NCBI GenBank assembly: GCA_937872125.1 | Contig: CALMNY010000114.1 | Location: 1-5,334 of the forward strand | DNA from: an uncultured Candidatus Competibacteraceae bacterium | Lineage (GTDB): Bacteria > Pseudomonadota > Gammaproteobacteria > Competibacterales > Competibacteraceae | Length of the DNA: 5,334 nt | Direction of reading: 5' to 3' | Shown here: positions 1 to 5,334 of the stretch, piece by piece | Layout: each line of letters opens with the position of its first letter | Position numbering within the stretch: position 1 is the first letter of the stretch | Notes under the pieces: generated by a model | What the model was told of the DNA's origin: nothing | The model's database searches: none | What the model saw: only the letters and a program-made list of their open reading frames with translations | Made by a program: the position numbers and the translations under genes

Positions 1-61
1 CGGAACGAGCCATGGGATCGGTGAAGCTCCGTGATTATGGGTGATGAAGCAATGATAACAG

Positions 62-140
62 ATAAAATGATTACATAATACGTATTTTACATAGGTTTAC
101 CGAGGTAAAATTCAAGATTATTCCTATAATCATGAATTAT
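62..140. repeat. AT-rich intergenic stretch with clustered short palindromes
   Basis: This stretch lies downstream of hipA and is far more AT-rich than the coding DNA. It contains AATACGTATT (77-86, a perfect 10-bp palindrome), the direct repeat TTACATA at 71-77 and 87-93, the dyad TTTACC-GA-GGTAAA (96-109), the dyad GATTAT-TCCT-ATAATC (116-131), and a competing dyad ATAAT-CATGA-ATTAT (126-140). These are read directly from the sequence. On the minus strand the 116-131 stem could act as a weak terminator for hipBA, but it has only one G-C pair and no proper T-run. The group could instead be protein-binding sites or simply AT-rich sequence. Nothing else in 1-178 can be called with confidence. 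Confidence 0.4.
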
Positions 141-161
141 GGAATCGCCCTCTAAACCGCT

Positions 162-171
162 CCTGGCCAGG
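162..171. repeat. Palindrome CCTGGCCAGG just after hipA
   Basis: A perfect 10-bp palindrome lies 7 bp beyond the hipA stop codon. It sits within a wider inverted repeat, AAACC (154-158) and GGTTT (170-174). In the hipA transcript this could form a small hairpin close to the stop codon, but no T-run follows, so it is not a standard intrinsic terminator. It may be a transcript-end stabilising structure or chance. Confidence 0.3.
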
Positions 172-178
172 TTTTCCA

Positions 179-1432
179 TCATCGTTTGATGACGCGCTCG
201 CACTGTTTAATCACGATCCGTTCGGTGCGCTGCAACGCCGGATAGGCGCCAAAGCGTTCTTCAAAGGTTGTTCGCGCCGAAACCGCCACTTGTGGTAGCC
301 GAGTTGCCATTTCTTCAACCAGATTGACCAGAAATCGGGGTCTGATGTCGCACTGTCTGGCGAACGCCTCCCAGTGCGGCCTGGCGATCAGGCTGGGATT
401 GCGCTCGCCGCCGACATCGAACGCAAGATGGGAGTCGATGCGTTGGATCGCCCGGGTACAGACCAGATCATAGAAAGGCGCCAGGCGGATCGCTCCGTTG
501 GGTAGATGCAGCAGCGAAAGATTTTTGGCGTGGCCATCCGAATTGCCCGCCAGTACATTGAAAATTTGCCAGCGCAATAGCTGTTGCGTATCAATCGCCG
601 GTTCGCTGGAAGCGTTCCGCACCAATTGATAGCACTGCGCAAAGGATGGCCCGCCGTCGTTTTGATATTTCTTCTCATGCCCGTATCCCATGGCTTGGCA
701 GAAATCTTCCTGATGCCATCGCTGCACTTCGCCCCGGTCATCCCGCACGCGATCATAACGGGCAATCAGCGCATAGCGGATCCGCTTGATCGACCGCAAC
801 TCGATATCCACCACCGGCAAACCAACCGCTTGGGCGAGTTGCATGGTAAAAGTTTCATAAGCCGGGAGATGACGATAGTCCGCCAGCTCGAATTTCAAGA
901 TGTGGCTGGAAGGAGCCTCGCCCTGCGGCAGGAAATAACCTTCGTTCTGGAACAGGATCGGACATTTATCCTGAGCGCCAGCCAGGGATAACCGGGGACG
1001 CTCGTCGGCGGGCCATGCGGTATAGATCTGGCCACGTCGAGCCGCCAGATTGACCAGATCCTCATCCGTCAGTGGACGGTAATGGCGTTCCCCTGAAGGC
1101 TGTCGCTCGACGGGTAAAATGGACAGTGCCCCAGCGCACTCACCCCCGATGGCGCGCAGCAAATCAAAATCCGTGTTCGGAATCCTGAGATCGCGGACGA
1201 TGCGCTCCCGGACGCCGCCCTCGGGCAACAGGTTGGCGAAAAAGCGATGGGCGACGCCCTCCTCCGCTGCCGCATCGCCGGCGTCCAGGGGCAAAGTGCG
1301 CGCGATGGCAAAACCACCGGTGGCAATCCAATCGGCGTCATAGCGAAACCCAATCTGGCCGAATGAATTGCGCCACAGATAGCCAACCAGTCGTTGCTCG
1401 CTCCAGACGTTGAGCGCATCCGGGTCAATCAT
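179..1432 (-). CDS. hipA: HipA-family serine/threonine kinase toxin
   Basis: Toxin of a HipBA type II toxin-antitoxin module. Family members are cytoplasmic kinases; E. coli HipA phosphorylates glutamyl-tRNA synthetase and causes growth arrest and persistence, but the target here cannot be read from sequence. The 417-residue length is close to E. coli HipA (440). Residues 1-105 match the N-terminal coupling subdomain. The kinase part has RLSLAGAQDK (147-156) with Ser149 matching the autophosphorylated Ser150 of E. coli HipA, HILKFE with ATP-binding Lys180, ARYDR (224-228), HQEDFCQAMG (240-249), the catalytic loop NSDGHAKN with Asp299 and Asn304, and FYD with metal-binding Asp322. All expected catalytic residues are present, so it should be active. 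ATG at 1432 is preceded by GAGG (1437-1440), which overlaps the hipB stop codon, suggesting translational coupling. It is 6 bp downstream of hipB, in the usual antitoxin-first order. Confidence 0.95.
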   Translation of the reverse strand: MIDPDALNVWSEQRLVGYLWRNSFGQIGFRYDADWIATGGFAIARTLPLDAGDAAAEEGVAHRFFANLLPEGGVRERIVRDLRIPNTDFDLLRAIGGECAGALSILPVERQPSGERHYRPLTDEDLVNLAARRGQIYTAWPADERPRLSLAGAQDKCPILFQNEGYFLPQGEAPSSHILKFELADYRHLPAYETFTMQLAQAVGLPVVDIELRSIKRIRYALIARYDRVRDDRGEVQRWHQEDFCQAMGYGHEKKYQNDGGPSFAQCYQLVRNASSEPAIDTQQLLRWQIFNVLAGNSDGHAKNLSLLHLPNGAIRLAPFYDLVCTRAIQRIDSHLAFDVGGERNPSLIARPHWEAFARQCDIRPRFLVNLVEEMATRLPQVAVSARTTFEERFGAYPALQRTERIVIKQCERVIKR

Positions 1433-1438
1433 GACGCC

Positions 1439-1723
1439 TCAACGCTGATTTTTGGGGGGACAGGAGTCCGGCCCAGATGAAACGGCGTTGCCCCGGGGTT
1501 GTACGATGATATCCAGGCCCAGAATTTCAAGCGCCTTCAAGACCTTGCCAATCTCGGCGGTCTCTTTGCCGCGCTCGAACTCGGATAAAAAGCGCGTGCT
1601 CAGAGTGCTGAGTCCAGAGACCGTTTCGAGGGTCAGGCGTCGGCTCTTGCGATGAACGCGCGCCAACCGGCCCAGTTCTGCAACCGTCCGGATCGCCCCG
1701 TAAGTGACTTCATCCTTCGCCAT
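1439..1723 (-). CDS. hipB: HipB-family antitoxin, XRE-type HTH repressor
   Basis: A 94-residue antitoxin and transcriptional repressor that should bind HipA and its own operator as a dimer. Residues about 13-60 form an XRE/Cro-type helix-turn-helix domain; the TLETVSGLSTLSTRFLSEFERGK segment (31-53) covers the recognition helix and the typical S-x-FERGK ending. ALEILGLDIIVQPRG (64-78) is the usual HipB strand that pairs the dimer. The last 16 residues (79-94, rich in Ser, Pro, Gly) look disordered, like the E. coli HipB tail that is needed for Lon degradation. ATG at 1723 is preferred: it has CAGG at 1731-1734 with 7 nt spacing and lies just downstream of the predicted promoter. A longer TTG start at 1783 would lie upstream of the predicted transcript start. 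Family assignment rests on fold pattern plus the adjacent hipA. Confidence 0.9.
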   Translation of the reverse strand: MAKDEVTYGAIRTVAELGRLARVHRKSRRLTLETVSGLSTLSTRFLSEFERGKETAEIGKVLKALEILGLDIIVQPRGNAVSSGPDSCPPKNQR

Positions 1724-1741
1724 AGCGATGCCTGTGAAAAG

Positions 1742-1753
1742 TACTGTACGGTA
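1742..1753. promoter_or_regulatory. Imperfect palindrome TACTGTACGGTA over the hipBA start site
   Basis: Ten of twelve positions are symmetric. It covers the predicted transcription start of hipBA. Its minus-strand reading begins TACCGT, the same hexamer found in plus orientation at 1792-1797, so the two elements form an inverted pair on either side of the promoter. This may be a second binding site for HipB or for a HipBA complex. The assignment is inferred from symmetry and position. Confidence 0.4.
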
Positions 1754-1754
1754 A

Positions 1755-1783
1755 AAAATAGCCTCGCGAAGAGGCAAACTCAA
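1755..1783 (-). promoter_or_regulatory. Predicted sigma70-type promoter of hipBA
   Basis: On the minus strand, TTGAGT (1778-1783) and TATTTT (1755-1760) are separated by exactly 17 bp, matching a -35/-10 pair. Transcription would begin near 1748, leaving a leader of about 25 nt before the hipB ATG. It is the best promoter-like pair in the intergenic region. Confidence 0.6.
1761..1775. promoter_or_regulatory. Dyad GCCTC-GCGAA-GAGGC in promoter spacer, candidate HipB operator
   Basis: A perfect inverted repeat of two 5-bp arms around a 5-bp centre sits exactly between the -35 and -10 elements of the hipBA promoter. A HipB dimer bound here would block RNA polymerase. It does not match the E. 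coli HipB operator (TATCC-N8-GGATA), but operators vary among HipB proteins. Assignment to HipB is inferred from position only. Confidence 0.5.
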
Positions 1784-1791
1784 GAAAAATA

Positions 1792-1803
1792 TACCGTGCG
1801 TGA
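1792..1803. promoter_or_regulatory. TACCGT-containing element upstream of the hipBA -35 box
   Basis: TACCGTGCGTGA matches the minus-strand reading of the 1742-1753 element at 8 of 12 positions, including the first six. It lies 9 bp upstream of the -35 box, so the two copies bracket the promoter. It could be an auxiliary operator allowing cooperative repression or DNA bending; with only six contiguous matching bases it could also be chance. Confidence 0.3.
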
Positions 1804-1945
1804 AAATTAAACAGACTTCCCCAGACCATGGTGACCTGAATGTACTTTATCATGGCATCCGCCGCGACTTGGCAGCACAATATCGTTATCATCCTTGCCG
1901 ATGCCCCTGGCAACGCTCATCTCGGCTACTGTGGCAAGCCCCCTT
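1804..1945. other. Helicase-proximal half of the divergent intergenic region
   Basis: This stretch separates the hipBA control region from the ribosome binding site of the PLD-helicase gene. No convincing plus-strand -35/-10 pair was found: TATCAT occurs at 1848-1853 and 1887-1892, but without a well-spaced -35 box. The helicase frame stays open upstream to a TTG at 1895, with no SD-like motif before that codon. The helicase promoter is unidentified; it may be weak, activator-dependent or use another sigma factor. Confidence 0.4.
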
Positions 1946-1951
1946 AGGAGA
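1946..1951 (+). promoter_or_regulatory. Ribosome binding site AGGAGA deciding the helicase start
   Basis: AGGAGA lies 6 nt before ATG at 1958. This fixes that codon as the start rather than the in-frame TTG at 1895. Confidence 0.8.
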
Positions 1952-1957
1952 GACTCA

Positions 1958-4900
1958 ATGCCCACATCAAATAACCACTCCGGCCTGCGCGACAACCACA
2001 CCAGAGGAACGGTCGCTGACTTCCTGCGGGCGAAAATCCAGAGCGGCTCCCAGCTCTCTATCGTATCGGCCTACTTCACCATCTACGCCTACGACGCGCT
2101 CAAGGAGGCGCTCGAGCGGATTGGACATCTCGATTTTCTCTTCGGCGAGCCGGCCTTCGTCAACCGTCTCGACCCCGGCAAGACCGAGAAAAAAGCGTTC
2201 ATTATCAACGCCGACGGTTTGGCGCTCGCCAACCAGCTTCAGCAGAAACGCATCGCCCGGGAGTGCGCCGACTGGATCGAGCGCAAGGTGGACATCAAGA
2301 CCATCAGGCAAGCCAACCTCCTGCACGGCAAGATGTATTACATCGCCACCGCTGGCGTGGAGGAGGCCATTCTCGGCAGTTCCAACTTCACGGTGCGCGG
2401 TCTCGGCCTCAGCCATGCCGGCAACAACATCGAACTGAACCTCATCGTGGACGGCAACCGCGACCGTCGGGAACTCAAGCAATGGTTCGACGAGCTTTGG
2501 AACAACGCCGCTCTCGTGAAGGACGTGAAGCAGGACGTCCTCAACGACCTCAAGCAGCTCTACGAAAACCACGCCCCGGAGTTCATCTACTACAAGACGC
2601 TGTTCCACATCTTCGAGAAATTCCTCGGCGACGCCGGCAAGACCGACGCAGACTTGGGCAAGACCAGCCTGTTCGAGACCGAAATCTGGAAGGCGCTGTT
2701 CGAGTTCCAGAAGGACGGCGCCAAAGGCGCCATCAACAAAATCCTCCGCCACAACGGCTGCATCATCGCGGACAGCGTCGGCTTGGGGAAAACCTACGAG
2801 GCGCTCGCCGTCATGAAATACTTCGAGTTGAAGAACGAGCGCGTCCTCGTTCTCTGCCCGAAGAAGCTCCGCGACAACTGGACGGTTTATAAAGCCAACA
2901 GCCTCCTCAATCCGTTCGTCTCAGACCGCTTCCGCTACGATGTCGTTTCCCACACCGACCTCAGCCGCGAGACCGGTTACTCCGGCGATCTCAATCTCGC
3001 GGCCCTGAACTGGGGCAACTACGACCTCATCGTCATTGATGAGTCGCACAACTTCCGCAACAACACGCCCGGCAAGCGCGACGAGGACGGCAACATCATC
3101 CGCAAGAGCCGCTACCAGCGGCTCATGGATGACCTCATCAAATCCGGCGTCCGCACCAAGGTCCTTCTGCTCTCCGCCACCCCGGTCAACAACGACCTCA
3201 AAGACCTCCGCAACCAACTCTACTTCCTCACCGAAAATCGCGACGACGCCTTCGCGGAATCCATCGGCGTCGGCAGCCTCAAGGAAACCCTCGCCACCGC
3301 GCAAAAGGTCTTCTCCATCTGGGCGAAAAAGCAAAGCGCCGAGCGCAAGACCGGCGAACTGCTGGAGAAGCTCAATGCGGCCTTCTTCAAGCTCCTCGAC
3401 GAACTGACCATCGCCCGCTCGCGCAAGCACATTCAGAAATACTACCAGGCCGCCATCGCCGATCTCGGCGGTTTTCCGAAACGCGAAAAGCCGGTCTCCA
3501 TTTATCCCGAGATCGACCTGCGCGAGCGCTTTCTCTCCTACGACAAGCTCAACGACGAAATCGCCGCCTACAAACTGGCCCTGTTCAACCCGTCCCGCTT
3601 TGTCATGGACCCGTACCAGGCTGAGTATGAGAAGAAAGGCGCTTTCCCGTTCACGCAGGGCCAGCGCGAAACCTTCCTCATCGGCATGATGAAGGTGAAC
3701 TTCCTCAAGCGCCTCGAAAGCTCCGTCAAATCGTTCGAGATCACGATGGAGCGCACCATCGCCAAGATCGAGAGCCTCGAACAGAAAATCAAAAACTTCC
3801 AGGCGTTGCCCAGCCCGCATCCCGAATCCGGAGAACTGGAACTGGAACTCGACGACCCCGGGCGCGACGAAGAGCTGGAGGACGCCGTGCAGGTCGGCGG
3901 CAAACTGAAATTTCGGTTGAATCACCTCCGGCTCGACGGTGACGACGGCTGGCTCAAGGCGCTCAAGCGCGACAAAGACCAGCTCCGCATCCTCTACAAC
4001 GCCGCGCGGGATGTCACGCCCGAGACCGACGCCAAGTTGGCCGAACTCAAGAAGCTCATCGCCGCCAAGGTCGCCAAACCCACGACCAACAACCTGGGCG
4101 AGCCGAACCGGAAAGTCCTCGTCTTCACCGCGTTCGCCGACACCGCCGCCTACCTCTATGAATCGCTGCTCGACTGGGCGCAGAAGGAACTCGGCATTCA
4201 CCTGGCCCTGGTCTGCGGTGGCGGCGACACCCGCACCACCTTTGGCGCGAGCGCCTACGACCAGATCCTCTTCAACTTCTCACCGCGCTCCAAACACCGC
4301 GCCAAGATTCCCACCATGCCGCAGCAGGGTGAGATAGACCTCCTCATCGCCACCGACTGCATCAGCGAGGGGCAAAACCTTCAGGACTGCGACTACCTCA
4401 TCAACTACGACATCCACTGGAATCCTGTCCGCATCATCCAGCGTTTCGGGCGTATCGACCGGATCGGCAGCGCCAGCCGCAGCGTGCAGCTCGTCAATTT
4501 CTGGCCCACCGAAGACCTCAACAAATACATCAACCTCAAGAACCGGGTCGAAGCCCGCATGGCCCTGGTGGACCTCTCCGCCACCTTCGAGGACAACGTG
4601 CTCAGGAACGAGGAGATCGAAGAACTCATCTCCGACGACCTCCGCTACCGCGACAAGCAACTTCTCCGGCTCAAAGACGAAGTCCTCGACCTCGAAGACC
4701 TCGGCGACAGCGTCTCCCTCACCGAATTCACCCTCGACGACTTCCGTCTTGAGCTGCTGAAATACCTCGAAGCCAACCGCGCCGCCCTCGAAGCCGCCCC
4801 CTTCGGCCTCTACACCTGCGTTCCGCCGCACCCCGATTACCCGGTCATCGGCCCCGGCGTCATCTTCTGTTTCCGGCTGGAGGGCCAGCGCGGCAGCGCC

Positions 4901-5293
4901 ACCGCCGCCAAACCCGCGCCGAGCGAGTCCATCAACCCGCTCCATCCCTGCTTCCTCGTTTACGTCCTGGACGACGGCAACGTCCGCTTTGGTTTCGCCC
5001 ACCCGAAGCAGATACTCGACATCTACCGGATCCTCTGTTCCGGCAAGGGGGAGGTCTACGCCCCGCTTTGCCATCTGTTCGACCAGCAAACTCAGCACGG
5101 TAGCGACATGAAGGCTTACGACGCGCTCCTACAAAAAGCCGTGGACTCCCTCGCCGCCACCTTCCGCAAACGCGCCGCCGCCGGCCTCCAGTCCGGGCGC
5201 GGCTTCGTTCTGCCGAATGCCCAGGAACAGGTCCACGAAAAGACCGACCTCGAACTCGTCACCTGGCTCGTCATTAAGGAGGACAAGGCATGA
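1958..5293 (+). CDS. PLD-like nuclease fused to SNF2-like superfamily 2 helicase
   Basis: A 1111-residue putative DNA-translocating ATPase with an N-terminal phospholipase D-like domain, of the kind found in restriction-like and anti-phage loci; probably cytoplasmic and acting on foreign DNA. The PLD half-site (about 15-170) has His123-x-Lys125 and GSSNF with Asn143; one half-site implies dimerisation. Helicase lobe 1 (about 245-430) has Walker A DSVGLGKT with Lys278, motif Ia LVLCPKKLRDNW, DESH (361-364) and SATP (406-409). Lobe 2 (about 715-870) has KVLVFTAF (719-726), LLIATDCISEGQNL (795-808) and QRFGRIDR with Arg829, Arg832 and Arg835. All ATPase motifs are intact. Between the lobes are about 300 residues, including a probable coiled coil (579-617) and an acidic stretch (625-643). 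Residues after 870 match no domain I can name. The HKD Asp is replaced by Ala130. The stop overlaps the next start codon (ATGA). Codon use is strongly C-ending, unlike hipBA. The exact system is not identified. Confidence 0.9.
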   Translation: MPTSNNHSGLRDNHTRGTVADFLRAKIQSGSQLSIVSAYFTIYAYDALKEALERIGHLDFLFGEPAFVNRLDPGKTEKKAFIINADGLALANQLQQKRIARECADWIERKVDIKTIRQANLLHGKMYYIATAGVEEAILGSSNFTVRGLGLSHAGNNIELNLIVDGNRDRRELKQWFDELWNNAALVKDVKQDVLNDLKQLYENHAPEFIYYKTLFHIFEKFLGDAGKTDADLGKTSLFETEIWKALFEFQKDGAKGAINKILRHNGCIIADSVGLGKTYEALAVMKYFELKNERVLVLCPKKLRDNWTVYKANSLLNPFVSDRFRYDVVSHTDLSRETGYSGDLNLAALNWGNYDLIVIDESHNFRNNTPGKRDEDGNIIRKSRYQRLMDDLIKSGVRTKVLLLSATPVNNDLKDLRNQLYFLTENRDDAFAESIGVGSLKETLATAQKVFSIWAKKQSAERKTGELLEKLNAAFFKLLDELTIARSRKHIQKYYQAAIADLGGFPKREKPVSIYPEIDLRERFLSYDKLNDEIAAYKLALFNPSRFVMDPYQAEYEKKGAFPFTQGQRETFLIGMMKVNFLKRLESSVKSFEITMERTIAKIESLEQKIKNFQALPSPHPESGELELELDDPGRDEELEDAVQVGGKLKFRLNHLRLDGDDGWLKALKRDKDQLRILYNAARDVTPETDAKLAELKKLIAAKVAKPTTNNLGEPNRKVLVFTAFADTAAYLYESLLDWAQKELGIHLALVCGGGDTRTTFGASAYDQILFNFSPRSKHRAKIPTMPQQGEIDLLIATDCISEGQNLQDCDYLINYDIHWNPVRIIQRFGRIDRIGSASRSVQLVNFWPTEDLNKYINLKNRVEARMALVDLSATFEDNVLRNEEIEELISDDLRYRDKQLLRLKDEVLDLEDLGDSVSLTEFTLDDFRLELLKYLEANRAALEAAPFGLYTCVPPHPDYPVIGPGVIFCFRLEGQRGSATAAKPAPSESINPLHPCFLVYVLDDGNVRFGFAHPKQILDIYRILCSGKGEVYAPLCHLFDQQTQHGSDMKAYDALLQKAVDSLAATFRKRAAAGLQSGRGFVLPNAQEQVHEKTDLELVTWLVIKEDKA
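5275..5282 (+). promoter_or_regulatory. Perfect Shine-Dalgarno TAAGGAGG for the following gene
   Basis: TAAGGAGG, a full match to the 16S anti-Shine-Dalgarno, lies within the last codons of the helicase gene and 7 nt before ATG at 5290. It supports a real gene start at the window edge, with strong translation of its own rather than only by coupling. Confidence 0.85.
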
Positions 5294-5334
5294 ACGGCAG
5301 CGAGCTCACCACCGATACCGGCTACCAGAGCCTG
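5290..5334 (+). CDS. Start of the next operon gene, cut by the window end
   Basis: The first 15 codons of a gene that runs off the right edge (MNGSELTTDTGYQSL). ATG overlaps the helicase stop as ATGA and follows a perfect ribosome binding site, so it is almost certainly co-transcribed with the helicase and likely works with it. Too little is visible to name the family. From general recollection, helicases of this kind are often followed by a DUF4391 protein, a type III-like DNA methyltransferase and a further restriction helicase; the sequence here neither confirms nor excludes that. Confidence 0.75.
   Translation, partial: MNGSELTTDTGYQSL

Noticed and set aside
3..44. Short plus-strand open stretch ending in TGA that could be the tail of an incoming gene (ends KLRDYG)
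   Set aside because: Only 13 codons are visible and other frames are also open nearby, so there is no basis for calling it a gene.
116..131. GATTAT-TCCT-ATAATC as an intrinsic terminator for hipBA
   Set aside because: The stem has a single G-C pair and is not followed by a real T-run on the minus strand, so it is listed only as part of a palindrome cluster.
584..991. Plus-strand open frame of 135 codons inside hipA
   Set aside because: It lies antisense to the conserved kinase core of hipA, without a ribosome binding site or recognisable domain.
1724..1783. N-terminal extension of HipB by 20 residues from a TTG start at 1783
   Set aside because: That codon coincides with the predicted -35 box, upstream of the predicted transcript start, and the ATG at 1723 has a better-placed ribosome binding site.
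1869..1892. TTGGCA followed by TATCAT as a helicase promoter
   Set aside because: The spacing is only 12 bp, too short for a sigma70 promoter.
1895..1957. N-terminal extension of the helicase by 21 residues from a TTG at 1895
   Set aside because: No SD-like motif precedes it, while ATG at 1958 has AGGAGA at 6 nt spacing and begins the protein just before the PLD domain.
1800..2438. Plus-strand open frame of 212 codons overlapping the intergenic region and the helicase start
   Set aside because: It is out of frame with the PLD domain, Ser/Pro/Arg/Thr-rich, and lacks a ribosome binding site.
2921..4201. Long minus-strand open frame of 426 codons opposite the helicase
   Set aside because: It is antisense to a gene with intact motifs across the whole span, and its product is a low-complexity Val/Glu/Gly/Leu-rich sequence typical of the reverse complement of GC-rich coding DNA.
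4280..5098. Minus-strand open frame of 272 codons opposite the helicase C-terminus
   Set aside because: It has the same Val/Glu/Gly-biased composition with no recognisable motif, and is explained by the codon bias of the sense gene.

Overview
The window reads as bacterial chromosomal accessory DNA, most likely from a GC-rich Gram-negative bacterium. A proteobacterial host is a guess based on the long HipA type with its N-terminal coupling subdomain. Genes are dense, Shine-Dalgarno sites are clear, and the content looks like a toxin-antitoxin and phage-defence island. No rRNA, tRNA, CRISPR array or insertion sequence is visible.

Layout. Positions 1-178 hold no supportable gene; about 62-140 is AT-rich and packed with short palindromes. 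A complete hipBA-type toxin-antitoxin operon follows on the minus strand: the antitoxin gene hipB (1439-1723) is transcribed first, then the kinase toxin gene hipA (179-1432), with 6 bp between them. Positions 1724-1957 are a divergent intergenic region. Its hipB-proximal half carries a good sigma70-type promoter on the minus strand, with one perfect dyad inside the promoter spacer and a pair of inverted TACCGT elements flanking it, as expected for an autoregulated HipB operator. On the plus strand a large gene (1958-5293) encodes a 1111-residue protein that fuses an N-terminal phospholipase D-like nuclease half-site to an SNF2-like superfamily 2 helicase. Its stop codon overlaps the start of another gene (5290 onward, cut by the window edge), which is preceded by a perfect TAAGGAGG ribosome binding site. 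The helicase is therefore the first visible gene of an operon that continues to the right.

How they may work together. HipB and HipA form a classical type II module: HipB neutralises HipA and represses the shared promoter, and free HipA would phosphorylate a translation factor and arrest growth. The PLD-helicase resembles the motor-nuclease proteins of restriction-like and other anti-phage systems; its partners should be encoded beyond 5334. Codon choice differs sharply between hipBA and the helicase (Leu CTC is rare in hipA, dominant in the helicase), so the two modules probably arrived separately and were placed back to back, which is common in defence islands. Any functional link between them is a hypothesis.
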